From a virus, in IMG/VR virus record IMGVR_UViG_3300036785_000416, positions 1-44,138 of that record: a stretch of 44,138 nt of DNA; one strand, 5' to 3'. Every line of letters starts with the position of its first letter. Within the stretch, counting starts at the first letter, position 1. The position numbers and the translations under genes were made by a program. Positions 23,392 to 31,102 of the stretch are shown here, piece by piece. The notes under the pieces are model-generated. The model had not been told where the DNA came from. It did not search any database and saw only the letters and a list, made by a program, of their open reading frames with translations.

Positions 23392-24015
23392 ATGCCCGAT
23401 ACACCCCGCACCAAGATCGCCAGCGCCGCAATCGACAATGGCAACGTAACCATCAGCTACTACTCCGATCCCGCCAACGGCCCGCAAACCATCGCCGGCA
23501 CCGTCACCATCGACATCCGCGACTTCTCCACACCTACCATCTACGACCTAGCCGCCACCGGCTTCGCCGCAACCGCTTCCACCTATTACCAACGCGGCAA
23601 AGCTCACCCGGATGTCCCTGCGATCGCCACACGCCTCCACGAACAACTCAAAGCAGGCAAGTGGCATCCTGGCAAGGCCGCACCCGTAAGTGAGCCTACC
23701 GACCTCATGCGCGCCCTCGCCGAAGCCACAGGCACACCCGTCGCCACGGTCGAAGCTGCCTTTAAGGATCGCATGGTCACGCTGCCTGACGGCTCGCTCT
23801 ATCGTGACGCACGCGGGCACACTCGTCGCTACTTCGATCGGGCCATGCAAATGCAAATCGCCCAAGACCCCAAGGTTGCGCCCATCTTGAGCCGTCTCAT
23901 TCGCGAGCGTCTCGCGCGTCAGCCCAAGCCCGCCCGCGACGCCCCCAGCATGATTGATGGTCTGTTCCATGAGCCTTCGGCTCACGAACCCGCCAATCCT
24001 TCAGAGGCAGCCTAA
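23392..24015 (+). CDS. Unknown early protein, 207 aa
   Basis: The N-terminal 70 residues are beta-rich (ASAAIDNGNVTISYYSDPAN, TVTIDIRDFSTPTIYDLAAT). A middle helical part (DLMRALAEATGTPVATVEAA) and RMVTLPDGSLYRDARGHTRR follow, and the end is basic with many Arg/Lys. The pattern could suit a DNA-binding recombination accessory or an SSB-like protein, but no family is recognised. It starts the group after the promoter-like site at 23313. The 3' end contains a TTC-loop palindrome (23970-23984). Confidence 0.7.
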   Translation: MPDTPRTKIASAAIDNGNVTISYYSDPANGPQTIAGTVTIDIRDFSTPTIYDLAATGFAATASTYYQRGKAHPDVPAIATRLHEQLKAGKWHPGKAAPVSEPTDLMRALAEATGTPVATVEAAFKDRMVTLPDGSLYRDARGHTRRYFDRAMQMQIAQDPKVAPILSRLIRERLARQPKPARDAPSMIDGLFHEPSAHEPANPSEAA

Positions 24016-24036
24016 CGCTCACTCCGTTCGCGTTAG
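24012..24036. repeat. Loop-core hairpin (variant TCACTCCGTTC) at a gene end
   Basis: Seven-bp perfect arms CTAACGC and GCGTTAG overlap the stop codon of the 207-aa gene. The same variant core occurs at 5503-5513. Confidence 0.75.
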
Positions 24037-24309
24037 AAAGCCGAAAGCCGACAATCGTAAGGGGCAGCCTAACGATATTGTGCTTGACAGCACGCATACC
24101 CTAGGCGCATACCCTCGCACACCTGCTCGCAGACCTCCCTCGCCAAAGCGACCCCGCCAGGCGAGTGTTTCCCGCCCTGCTTCGCCCTTCGGGCTTCGCA
24201 GGGCAAGGCCTAGCGAGCAGGCGCGGAGCCATCTCGGCGGTTTCCCCCCTCCGGGGTGGCTCCACGGCTCGCTTGCCTCGACGTGAAAGAAAAACCCGCT
24301 GTTCATCCG
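24016..24309. other. Intergenic region with promoter-like and hairpin elements
   Basis: The 294-bp gap contains a GGCAGCCTAACG direct repeat (near 24006 and 24063), a promoter-like TTGACA, a tandem CGCATACCCT repeat, a composite hairpin at 24175-24203 (CCCTGC stem around GCCC-TTC-GGGC), and complementary GGAGCC/GGCTCC segments near 24225 and 24258. No gene is convincing. Confidence 0.6.
24084..24120 (+). promoter_or_regulatory. Promoter-like TTGACA with tandem CGCATACCCT repeats
   Basis: A perfect TTGACA at 24084-24089 is followed by two CGCATACCCT copies 14 bp apart (start 24093 and 24106). The second overlaps the expected -10 region (CATACC). This looks like a regulated promoter, but the -10 is weak. 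Confidence 0.4.
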
Positions 24310-24606
24310 ATGCCCTACACCACCCCCCGAAAGCTCCATCCCCTCAGCGTCAAGATCCCCCGCGCCCTCTTTGACGAGGTCCGCATCCTCGCCCTCGACC
24401 CCTCCACGGGCCAAGCCCGCTACGGATTTTGGTCCCGCACCATCACCATGCTGATCCGCCGCTGGCTCGACGAACAGCGCTCACCGCACCCGGCGCCGAT
24501 TGATGCACACGACATAGGGCTACTGCCACCGATAGACCCGGTAAGCGGCAAGGAAGCGCCGATTTGGCGAGCAGATTGGAGCAAGGAAGACAACAATGCC
24601 CATTGA
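24310..24606 (+). CDS. Possible ribbon-helix-helix DNA-binding protein, 98 aa
   Basis: The part LSVKIPRALFDEVRILAL, followed after a short loop by FWSRTITMLIRRWLDEQ, fits a ribbon-helix-helix unit: one beta-strand with alternating residues and two helices. Such dimers are transcription regulators. It starts after a promoter-like region, consistent with an early regulator. ATG 24310 has no strong ribosome site; an in-frame GTG near 24283 is possible. The C-terminal half is not assigned. Confidence 0.6.
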   Translation: MPYTTPRKLHPLSVKIPRALFDEVRILALDPSTGQARYGFWSRTITMLIRRWLDEQRSPHPAPIDAHDIGLLPPIDPVSGKEAPIWRADWSKEDNNAH

Positions 24607-24841
24607 TATAGACGCGCATATCAGGCTCGCCGACCTGCGCTTGCGCGTATTGAACGGCGAGACACCCAGCGCCATGGAAATGCGCGAGCTGCTGCTCGAC
24701 CTCCAGCGCGGCCGGGACATGGCCGCCGCTGCCAGTGCCGCGCAGCGCCGCAAGATGGCCAAGGCAGCCAAAGCATTCGACAAGCGCCCTCCCCTCGATC
24801 TCGCCGACTTGTTCAAGTCCTCGCCTGGATGGGGACCATGA
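24596..24841 (+). CDS. Unknown early protein, 81 aa
   Basis: Overlaps the previous gene by 11 bp. The protein is predominantly helical (IDAHIRLADLRLRVLNGETP, SAMEMRELLLDLQRGRDMAA) with a basic Lys/Arg/Ala middle. It ends in an ATGA overlap. No recognised domain. Confidence 0.65.
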   Translation: MPIDIDAHIRLADLRLRVLNGETPSAMEMRELLLDLQRGRDMAAAASAAQRRKMAKAAKAFDKRPPLDLADLFKSSPGWGP

Positions 24842-25128
24842 AGCTCTGCAAGGATTGCTGCTGGGCGGCGTACGAACTGATCCCGCTTTCCGACGATCCG
24901 AGATTAGCGCAACTGAGCACGCGCCTATTGCGCGACCCGACCTATCAGCCGCCACGGCACTGGCTATGCAAGCATGTGACCGCCTATATGCCGGGCGAGC
25001 CCGACCTCGTCATCGGCAAGCCCGCCGTGGTGGCCGGCGCGTGGCTCAAGTGCCAGACGGCGCGCATCAGCACCTTTGACGACCATTGCGGCCCCGAGGG
25101 CCAGTATTGGGAAGCAAAGGAAGAGTGA
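24838..25128 (+). CDS. Cys-rich zinc-ribbon-like phage protein, 96 aa
   Basis: ATG 24838 overlaps the previous stop. The protein begins MKLCKDCCWAAYELIPLSDD and has later cysteines in WLCKHV, LKCQTAR and DDHCGPEGQYWEAK. The CxxC start and CGPEG ending are typical of a widespread family of small phage zinc-binding proteins with unknown role. Its position in a replication cluster suggests a nucleic acid-related function. Confidence 0.75.
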   Translation: MKLCKDCCWAAYELIPLSDDPRLAQLSTRLLRDPTYQPPRHWLCKHVTAYMPGEPDLVIGKPAVVAGAWLKCQTARISTFDDHCGPEGQYWEAKEE

Positions 25129-25144
25129 CGACGGCGCTCGCCAC

Positions 25145-25168
25145 CATAGCTAGAAACATGCATGCAGG
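25145..25168 (+). promoter_or_regulatory. AAACATGCATG element, copy 2
   Basis: CATAGCTAGAAACATGCATG plus CAGG, 20/24 identical to 23320-23343. It ends 7 bp before the nuclease gene start, so it overlaps the ribosome-binding region and could be a regulatory site instead of a promoter core. Confidence 0.55.
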
Positions 25169-25175
25169 GACCACA

Positions 25176-26108
25176 ATGGAAACCACCTTCCCCCAAGTCA
25201 TTGACAGCACGATGCGCGGCTCGTTCCTCAAGTGCCCGCACGATTTTTTCCGCGCCCACTGCCAAGGCTTGACCACCCAAGAAGCCCCATCCATAGACCT
25301 CCATTTCGGCGCCTGCGTCGCCAAGGGCTTGGAAGCCTCGCGCCGCTATTACTATGAGCACGGCACGCAGAGCGAAGCCGTCGTCGAGGGCGCCCGTGCG
25401 ATCATCGAGGCCTGGGGCACCTTCACCTTCGAGCCACGCAATCGAAATCAACAAAACAAATCGCTGGAGAACTGCCTGCTGGCGCACCGCGATTACTTCC
25501 GCGAGTGGCCTCTCGACACCGATCACCTCCGCATCCACGTCCACGAGGGCCAGCCCTGCATCGAGTTCGCTGGTGCGGTCGAACTCCCCGACACCCGCCA
25601 CCCTGAAACCGGTGAACCCATCGGCTACGCCGGCCGCTTCGACCTGATCGGTGACTACCGTTCTTCAACCTGGGGCGACGACGACAAGACCACTGGAAGC
25701 AATGTCGCTGGGCGCGACTGGTCCGAACAATGGCGCTTGCGCGGCCAATTCACCGGCTACGTCTACATTGCCCAACACTACGGTATCCCATTACAAGGCT
25801 TCATAGTTCGAGGCATCCAGATCCTGACCGATCAAACCAAGCTCGCCGAGTGCATCGCACCTCGCCCCCGTTGGATGATCCAACGCTGGCTCGACACCCT
25901 CCTCCGCGACCTCCACCGCATGATCCAGTATTGGCACCGCTGGAAGGAAACCGACGCAGACGAGAGCTATCCTCAAGTCCTCGACAGCGGATGCTACAAT
26001 TACAATCGCCCCTGCCAATTCATGCCGCTCTGCACCGCCGAGCACCCCGAGCGTTGGCTCGATACCTACCACGTCAACCGTTGGAACCCCTTAGAGCGCC
26101 CCACGTAG
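25176..26108 (+). CDS. PD-(D/E)XK (Cas4/RecB-like) nuclease
   Basis: 310 residues from ATG 25176. The PD-(D/E)XK core is visible: GYAGRFDLIGDYRSSTWGDD then DKTT, with an Asp in the strand before and a DxK motif, and a later helix with QFTGYVYIAQHYG (Q motif). Three C-terminal cysteines in SGCYNYNRPCQFMPLC, with an earlier Cys in LKCPHDFF, could hold an iron-sulfur cluster as in Cas4/AddB-type nucleases. It probably processes DNA ends in recombination with the neighbouring ATPase and DUF669-like protein. Confidence 0.85.
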   Translation: METTFPQVIDSTMRGSFLKCPHDFFRAHCQGLTTQEAPSIDLHFGACVAKGLEASRRYYYEHGTQSEAVVEGARAIIEAWGTFTFEPRNRNQQNKSLENCLLAHRDYFREWPLDTDHLRIHVHEGQPCIEFAGAVELPDTRHPETGEPIGYAGRFDLIGDYRSSTWGDDDKTTGSNVAGRDWSEQWRLRGQFTGYVYIAQHYGIPLQGFIVRGIQILTDQTKLAECIAPRPRWMIQRWLDTLLRDLHRMIQYWHRWKETDADESYPQVLDSGCYNYNRPCQFMPLCTAEHPERWLDTYHVNRWNPLERPT

Positions 26109-26198
26109 CGGAGCACGCGTTATGCACAACGCAGCGGTAGCGCAGCGAACGCTTGCGTTCTCGCTTTGCGATCGTGCACATGGAAAGGTTGGAAGTAA
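26109..26198. other. Short leader before the ATPase gene
   Basis: The 90-bp gap contains several complementary GC-rich segments (AACGC / GCGTT at about 26146-26160) and a weak GGAAG ribosome site. No gene is seen. Confidence 0.5.
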
Positions 26199-27029
26199 AT
26201 GAAGTCAAACATCTTACTCCAGGGAGAGATAGGTTCCGGCAAGACTTACGCCCTACAAACACTGCTCCCCGAGTACTGGAGCGAGCCCAGCGGCTCATTG
26301 TTCAAGGGCGCCGGCTTGCATGCCCTCTGCCTATCCTTCGACCCTGGCATCGACGCCACGATCGGCCGCAACCTCTGTGGCCATCCCGAGGCACCTTCGG
26401 TAGCACTACATCACCACTACATCCCGCCAGTGGCTGTCAGTTGGCAAACCATGCGTCATTGGGCTCTCCTCGCCAATACCATCGACATCGAGAAGCTCAC
26501 CCAGATGTCCGACCCCAAGCGCGGCGAATATGGTCAGTTCCTCGACCTCTTCGACGCCTGCAACCGCTTCGTCTGCGACGGCTGCAACAAGGACTTCGGC
26601 TCAATCTCGGAACTCGGCGAGGACTGGGCTGCGGCCCTTGACGGGCTAACCGGCCTCACGACTGTGGCCCGGCGCAACATGTGCGGCGGCAGCCCCTTCC
26701 TATCGCTACCGAAGATCGGCGGTATCCAGGGCTTGGTCGAGGGCTTTCTCGATCAGTGGTGGGGCAACACCGCGTGCAACGCGATCCTGATCGCCCACAT
26801 CGAGCGCGAAACCTCGCCGATGACGGGAATGCAATACCTCGCTTTGTCCACCATCGGTCAGAAGCTCGCCCCCAAAATCCTCAAGAAACCTGACGAGATC
26901 ATCCTCGCCCGTCGTGAACGCGGCCGCTACTATTGGGACACATCGGACGACGATTACGCCCTGAAGCAGCGTCGCCTCCCCGCACGCCCCGACCTCGCCC
27001 CCGACTTCTCCCGGATCTTTCGGGGCTAA
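26199..27029 (+). CDS. RecA/Sak4-like ATPase
   Basis: 276 residues. A Walker A motif GEIGSGKT is at residues 9-16. CLSFDPG, an acidic/hydrophobic ILIAHIERET and an Arg/Lys-rich end follow, matching AAA_24-type ATPases used for phage single-strand annealing or recombination. A CDGCNKDFG pair near residue 127 may bind a metal or be an insertion. It lies between a PD-(D/E)XK nuclease and a DUF669-like protein, a classical recombination set. Confidence 0.85.
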   Translation: MKSNILLQGEIGSGKTYALQTLLPEYWSEPSGSLFKGAGLHALCLSFDPGIDATIGRNLCGHPEAPSVALHHHYIPPVAVSWQTMRHWALLANTIDIEKLTQMSDPKRGEYGQFLDLFDACNRFVCDGCNKDFGSISELGEDWAAALDGLTGLTTVARRNMCGGSPFLSLPKIGGIQGLVEGFLDQWWGNTACNAILIAHIERETSPMTGMQYLALSTIGQKLAPKILKKPDEIILARRERGRYYWDTSDDDYALKQRRLPARPDLAPDFSRIFRG

Positions 27030-27035
27030 CGCCCC
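27022..27035. repeat. GGGC-TAAC-GCCC palindrome
   Basis: GGGGC-TAAC-GCCCC overlaps the ATPase stop codon. It is one of three copies of this core (also 15243-15256, 33073-33092). Confidence 0.65.
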
Positions 27036-27068
27036 TCAAGATCGGCTTCCACACAGGAGCAACCTGCA

Positions 27069-27317
27069 ATGCCCTTCTCCTCTTCCGAACCCAGCTTCTA
27101 CCCTGTTGTCAAGGTCATCGTCCGGCCACGCTACGAGAAGCCTGCCAGTGGCATTGAAAGCTCCCTGAGCATCGTCCTCGTCCACGAAGACGGCACCCAA
27201 ATGTCAATCGCCTGCCTACACTCCAACGACATCCCTATCGAAATAGAGGTAGTGCCGTACTCGGACAAGCACCTGGCAGCAATGGCCGCAGCAGCACAAG
27301 GAAAGGTCGCAGCCTAG
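27069..27317 (+). CDS. Unknown protein, 82 aa
   Basis: The gene is read from ATG 27069 with GGAG upstream at 27056. It encodes a beta-rich protein (SFYPVVKVIVRPRYEKPASG, SLSIVLVHEDGTQMSIACLH). No recognised family. It lies within the recombination cluster. Confidence 0.65.
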   Translation: MPFSSSEPSFYPVVKVIVRPRYEKPASGIESSLSIVLVHEDGTQMSIACLHSNDIPIEIEVVPYSDKHLAAMAAAAQGKVAA

Positions 27318-27336
27318 CGAGCCTTCGGCTCGCTAG
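27314..27336. terminator. TTC-loop hairpin at gene end
   Basis: CTAGCGAGCC-TTC-GGCTCGCTAG, perfect 10-bp arms overlapping the stop codon. Without a T run it may protect or process mRNA and not act as a full terminator. Confidence 0.6.
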
Positions 27337-27357
27337 CTTCTAGCAAAGGAACCGCTC

Positions 27358-27936
27358 ATGTCCCTATTCGACTTCAACTCGATCGCCGAAACCGTCTACC
27401 GGGGCGCCGACCCCTCGCCCGACTGGGTCATGGTCCCCGAGGGCGAATACGTCCTCCAATGCACCAAGATCACCGGCCGCGAAGTCGAGAGCACGCGCAT
27501 GAACACCACTTACATCTTCGTCGAATTCACATGGGAAGTACTCGACGACACCGCCCGCGCCGCCACCAACATGGCCAAACCCGTCGTATCGCAGTCCTTC
27601 TCTCTCCAGACACTCAACGGCAGTAACGAGTTAGACTGGGCACCCAACCAGAACATGCAATTGCGTGCAGTCCTCAAAGCTTGCGGGATCACTACCAATC
27701 GCGCAATCAACAAAATCTTGAACCAGACTGTTTACGGCAAGGTCGAGCACCAGGTCATGACGGACCGCGACGGCCCCCTCCTCGACGCCGAAGGCCGCCC
27801 CCAGATGCGTGCCCGCGTCACCCGCGTAACCACCCTCGACCACGCCCGCCATCGCACGGGCTCCGCCCGTGCAGCCGACACTCTTCAACGACCCGATCGG
27901 CCTTCGGCCGATCAAGCTTCCACAAAAGCAAAATAG
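27358..27936 (+). CDS. DUF669-like single-strand DNA-binding protein
   Basis: 192 residues. The sequence (DWVMVPEGEYVLQCTKITGR, FVEFTWEVLDDTA, AVLKACGITTN) resembles DUF669 phage proteins, which lie in recombination clusters and are thought to bind single-stranded DNA. The C-terminal tail is rich in Ala/Arg/Asp and is partly encoded by a palindrome (27895-27913). It sits between ATPase and polymerase genes. The binding role is inferred from family and context. Confidence 0.7.
   Translation: MSLFDFNSIAETVYRGADPSPDWVMVPEGEYVLQCTKITGREVESTRMNTTYIFVEFTWEVLDDTARAATNMAKPVVSQSFSLQTLNGSNELDWAPNQNMQLRAVLKACGITTNRAINKILNQTVYGKVEHQVMTDRDGPLLDAEGRPQMRARVTRVTTLDHARHRTGSARAADTLQRPDRPSADQASTKAK
27895..27913. 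repeat. TTC-loop palindrome in coding sequence
   Basis: GATCGGCC-TTC-GGCCGATC, perfect 8-bp arms in the last codons of the DUF669-like gene. A near-identical element is at 30991-31009. Confidence 0.7.
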
Positions 27937-27944
27937 CTGAAGCC

Positions 27945-27967
27945 TAGTCCGAGCGAAGCGAGGACTA
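27945..27967 (+). repeat. Loop-core hairpin abutting an ATG
   Basis: Arms TAGTCC and GGACTA (6 bp) flank GAGCGAAGCGA, the reverse complement of the core on the leftward genes. The second arm ends on the first base of ATG 27967. Confidence 0.8.
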
Positions 27968-28164
27968 TGGACCACTTGAACCTTCTGACTGCGAAGCTGT
28001 GGGAGGTATACCTGCTCTCCCACAACCGTCTCGCTCCACTGGACGACTACCGGCTCACACCGCAAGACGTCGCCGAGATGCTCGACCTTCGCGACTTCGC
28101 CGCTTCCATATTGGCTGAAATCAAGGAGGCGATGGCCCCTTCGGGGCCACGCCAAGGAGAATAG
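27967..28164 (+). CDS. Unknown protein, 65 aa
   Basis: The start ATG touches the hairpin at 27945-27967. The protein is helical (MDHLNLLTAKLWEVYLLSHN, DVAEMLDLRDFAASILAEIK) with a Pro/Gly end partly encoded by a TTC-loop palindrome at 28133-28149. No family recognised. It directly precedes the polymerase fusion gene. Confidence 0.65.
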   Translation: MDHLNLLTAKLWEVYLLSHNRLAPLDDYRLTPQDVAEMLDLRDFAASILAEIKEAMAPSGPRQGE

Positions 28165-28167
28165 AGA

Positions 28168-29880
28168 GTGACTGGGCAGTGGATCGAAGAAGGAGATCCA
28201 AACTCACCTTTATACATTGTCGGCGAAGCCCCCGGCGAGCGCGAGGTCGCCCAGCGCCGCCCCTTCGTCGGCCCCTCCGGCCAGCTCCTCGACAGCTGCC
28301 TGCGCGAAGCCGGCCTATATCGCCGCGACTGTTTCCTCACCAACATCTGCCATGTGCGGCCCCCCACTTACCGGGACAAACACAACCGGAGAATAGACAA
28401 TGACATCGACCAGTTCTTCGCCACCGCTACTCAAGCAAAGCGAGAGGGTATCCCTCTCCATCTCAGCCGCTATCCCCGTGAACCGATCACGGCCGGCCTC
28501 GCTCGACTACAAACCCTTATCGGACAGCATCGCCCTCGCCTTATCATCGCTATGGGCAACACAGGGCTGTGGGGACTGGTCGGCGAAACTGGTATTACCA
28601 AATGGCGAGGTAGTACGTTTCTCGGGAAAACGGGAACACGAACAATCGCAACCTTTCACCCCGCTGATTGTCTCGCAAACAGAAGCCCCCACCACCGACC
28701 AATACTCGTTCATGACCTCACTCGCGCCCGACGAGAGCTAGACCACCCCAGCGAGCCCCCGCAATGGCGCTTTGTCGTCGCTCCGCTCCGACAAGACGTA
28801 AGAGACTGGCTTGGCGTCTTGGCCGAAGGCCAGCCATTGACTTGCGACATCGAGACCCGCAACGGCCAAGTCGCCTGTCTCGGGCTCGCAAGCTCGCCCG
28901 AGACAGCACTCTGCATCCCCTTCATGAGAGCGCAACCCGGCGACAATGGGCACTCCTACTGGAGCCTAGACGACGAGTGCCACATCGTCGCTTTACTCCA
29001 ACAAATCCTCTCCACACACCCGACCACGTGGCACAATGGCTTATTCGATTGCCAGTACCTCGCCCGCCAATGGGCCTTCGGCCCATGCTACCACGATGAC
29101 ACGATGGTGATGCAGCATGTCGCGTTCCCTGGCCTCCTGGGTGGAAAGATTGACCCAGTCAGCGGGCGCACCGATAAAAGAGGCAGCTCTCTCTCACTTA
29201 GTTTCATCGCCTCTCTCTACTGTCGCCATTACCGTCATTGGAAAGATGACGGACGGCTCTTCGATCCATCTCAACATGATGAGGGACAACTCTGGTCGTA
29301 TAACTGTGAGGACGCTTGTCGTACCCACGAATGCAAGACGGCCCTTCGGGCCGTGCTGGAGCGTGCCGACCTGATCGACCAATATCGCTTCGAGATGTCG
29401 TGCATCCCACTCACGCTCCGAATGATGTGGCGCGGGCTCGCCGTCGCCCACGATGAAATGAAGGCCCAACACGCCGCCATCCTCACCGAGAAGTATGAAA
29501 CCGGCATCTGGCTCGACATCGCCACCGGCTGCGACTTCAACCCCGAAAGCACCCCGCAAATGCGCGCTCTCTTCTACAACGACTTGGCGCTGCCCACCCG
29601 TCTCGACAAGCACACCCGCCAGCCCTCCCTCAAGGACCACGACCTCACCCAGATCACTCGCCAGTGGCCCCTGACCCGCCCACTTATCGAGAAGATCCAG
29701 CTGTTTCGCACCCTCGACACCATCAAGGACAGTGTCGATCCCGCTTGTCTCTCCCCCGATGGCCGCCTGCGCACTGCCCTCAACCCCGCCTATGTCGAGA
29801 CATTCCGCTTCAGCTCGAACGAAACCGCCTTCGGCGAAGGTCACAATTTACAGAATATAGCGCGACCACCGGAGGACTAA
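28168..29880 (+). CDS. UDG/3'-5' exonuclease/polymerase thumb fusion (split DNA polymerase, part 1)
   Basis: 570 residues from GTG 28168 (GGAG 8 nt upstream). Residues ~10-190 are a family-4 uracil-DNA glycosylase domain: GEAPGEREVAQRRPFVGPSG at 19-38 and TFHPA near 162. Residues ~215-400 are a DnaQ-type exonuclease: CDIET (D227, E229), HNGLFD (N290, D294) and YNCED (Y378, D382). Residues ~400-564 match the family-A thumb to the LQNI motif at 561-564. The palm is absent; the ORF stops seven residues later and palm and fingers are encoded separately at 32498-33235. UDG-like domains are known on some phage polymerases. Splitting at this point is unusual. Confidence 0.93.
   Translation: MTGQWIEEGDPNSPLYIVGEAPGEREVAQRRPFVGPSGQLLDSCLREAGLYRRDCFLTNICHVRPPTYRDKHNRRIDNDIDQFFATATQAKREGIPLHLSRYPREPITAGLARLQTLIGQHRPRLIIAMGNTGLWGLVGETGITKWRGSTFLGKTGTRTIATFHPADCLANRSPHHRPILVHDLTRARRELDHPSEPPQWRFVVAPLRQDVRDWLGVLAEGQPLTCDIETRNGQVACLGLASSPETALCIPFMRAQPGDNGHSYWSLDDECHIVALLQQILSTHPTTWHNGLFDCQYLARQWAFGPCYHDDTMVMQHVAFPGLLGGKIDPVSGRTDKRGSSLSLSFIASLYCRHYRHWKDDGRLFDPSQHDEGQLWSYNCEDACRTHECKTALRAVLERADLIDQYRFEMSCIPLTLRMMWRGLAVAHDEMKAQHAAILTEKYETGIWLDIATGCDFNPESTPQMRALFYNDLALPTRLDKHTRQPSLKDHDLTQITRQWPLTRPLIEKIQLFRTLDTIKDSVDPACLSPDGRLRTALNPAYVETFRFSSNETAFGEGHNLQNIARPPED
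28772..28794 (+). repeat. Loop-core hairpin in polymerase coding
   Basis: Six-bp perfect arms TTGTCG and CGACAA with core TCGCTCCGCTC. Confidence 0.7.
29070..29086. repeat. TTC-loop palindrome in polymerase coding
   Basis: ATGGGCC-TTC-GGCCCAT. A second copy type, ACGGCCC-TTC-GGGCCGT, lies at 29338-29354 in the same gene. Confidence 0.65.
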
Positions 29881-30017
29881 TGCGCGGATCAGTTGTAAGA
29901 TGGTCACCGGAAGAATTAAGCGGCTGGGTTACACTCGACGAAAACGGGTGCTGGATATGGCAGGGAAATATATCACCAATCACGCAGAAAGCCGCCAAAC
30001 ATACAGGAGTTGTTCAA
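29881..30017 (+). pseudogene. Truncated HNH endonuclease remnant at the polymerase break
   Basis: ATG 29881 overlaps the polymerase stop as TAATG and has a GGAGG site 4 nt upstream. The first residues (VVRWSPEELSGWVTLDENGC then WIWQGN) match the N-terminal 'GCW(E/I)WQG' region of the intact HNH proteins here. The HNH core and zinc part are missing; after about residue 28 the sequence diverges and runs into the following gene. It looks like the remnant of a homing element inserted in the polymerase gene. Confidence 0.7.
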
Positions 30018-30290
30018 ATGATCAGCCCCCACGAGTACCTCCGCTGCGTCGGCGACAGCTACACGCAAGTCCGCGACGTGCAAGGTCGACTGCTCGGCTG
30101 CATTCCTCGCATCGCGGACAACGTCGAAGGCATCCGCGCCTCTGACGGCACTCCCTACCCGGTCCGCATCGCTGCCGTGGCGTGCCTCTGCGTCCCCGAC
30201 GACGTCGACCCCAGGACGCTACCGCAGTTCACCCCGCTCGACCTCGGCCGCAATGCCGACCTCGCCCTCCCCCCACGGGTAGAACCATGA
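30018..30290 (+). CDS. Unknown protein, 90 aa
   Basis: ATG 30018 has AGGAG 9 nt upstream, so it is preferred over reading through from the HNH remnant in the same frame. The protein is beta-rich with acidic residues (YLRCVGDSYTQVRDVQGRLL, GTPYPVRIAAVACLCVPDDV). It ends with an ATGA overlap. Unknown role in the replication block. Confidence 0.65.
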   Translation: MISPHEYLRCVGDSYTQVRDVQGRLLGCIPRIADNVEGIRASDGTPYPVRIAAVACLCVPDDVDPRTLPQFTPLDLGRNADLALPPRVEP

Positions 30291-30469
30291 GACACCTCAC
30301 ACCGAAACACAAGGAAGCATGGCTCAGGGGCTACCAAGACGGTCTAAAGCCTAGACTTGAAGAGCCTCGCAAAGTAATTCCACCCACCGATCTCACCAGC
30401 GACGAAGCATGGGACTACACTTCAGGCTTCATCGCTGGGGACCGCCTAGCCCCCAAAAAGGCTCCCTAG
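30287..30469 (+). CDS. Unknown small protein, 60 aa
   Basis: ATGA overlap with the previous gene. Contains KHKEAWLRGYQDGLKPR and SDEAWDYTSGFIAGDRLA, two similar 'W..GY..G' segments. Function unknown. The exonuclease gene starts 2 bp after it. Confidence 0.65.
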   Translation: MRHLTPKHKEAWLRGYQDGLKPRLEEPRKVIPPTDLTSDEAWDYTSGFIAGDRLAPKKAP

Positions 30470-30471
30470 AC

Positions 30472-31095
30472 ATGCTCCTCTTCGTCGATTGTGAAACCAC
30501 CGGCATCCCCAACTTCAACCGCCCTTGGGACTGGTCCGAGCAACCTCGCCTCGTCCAGCTAGCCGCTTTGCTGGTCGCTTCGCTCCCAGCAAAGGACGGC
30601 GAGTACCAGCAGATCCGCGAACTCAACTACATCATCCGCCCCGCCGGCTGGACTATTCCCCCCAAGGTTGCCGCCATCCACGGCGTCACCACAGAGCGGG
30701 CCCTCGCCTTCGGCGTCCCACTCGATCACGCCATGTCCAAGTTTCAAGGCATGCTCGTCGATGCCGACGAACTCGGCGTCGGAGGCAAGATCATCGCCCA
30801 CAACCTCCAATTCGACACTCACATCCTACTCGCTGAACTTAACCATTGCGGCATGCCACTGGCCCCCTTCGGATTGCTCCGTCCTTTCTGCACCATGCGC
30901 ACCCTCACCAACAGGATGAGACTGCCCGGCGGACCACGAGGCGAATACAAATGGCCCACCCTCGACGAAGCTTGGAGGTTCATACACCCCGATCGGCCTC
31001 CGGCCGATCCTGCAGCACGCCATACCGCAATGGGCGACGTCGTCATGTGCCGCGACGTCTACCTCAGCGGCCTCGAACGCGGCTGGTGGCCATGA
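30472..31095 (+). CDS. DnaQ-like 3'-5' exonuclease
   Basis: 207 residues with LLFVDCETTGIPNF as Exo I (D6, E8), IIAHNLQFDTHILLAEL as Exo II and RHTAMGDVVMCRDVY as the Exo IIIepsilon HxxxxD. This is the DEDDh proofreading exonuclease family (DNA polymerase III epsilon-like). The polymerase fragment at 28168 has its own exonuclease domain, so this protein likely works separately, for example in DNA repair, degradation or RNA processing. A 9-bp-arm hairpin (30566-30594) lies within the gene. Confidence 0.9.
   Translation: MLLFVDCETTGIPNFNRPWDWSEQPRLVQLAALLVASLPAKDGEYQQIRELNYIIRPAGWTIPPKVAAIHGVTTERALAFGVPLDHAMSKFQGMLVDADELGVGGKIIAHNLQFDTHILLAELNHCGMPLAPFGLLRPFCTMRTLTNRMRLPGGPRGEYKWPTLDEAWRFIHPDRPPADPAARHTAMGDVVMCRDVYLSGLERGWWP
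30566..30594 (+). repeat. Loop-core hairpin with 9-bp arms, in exonuclease coding
   Basis: CTTTGCTGG and CCAGCAAAG flank TCGCTTCGCTC. It is the longest perfect arm pair in the family and lies wholly in codons. Confidence 0.8.
30991..31009. repeat. TCC-loop palindrome in exonuclease coding
   Basis: GATCGGCC-TCC-GGCCGATC, the same arms as the element at 27895-27913 with one loop change. Confidence 0.7.
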
Positions 31096-31102
31096 GGCTC
31101 GC

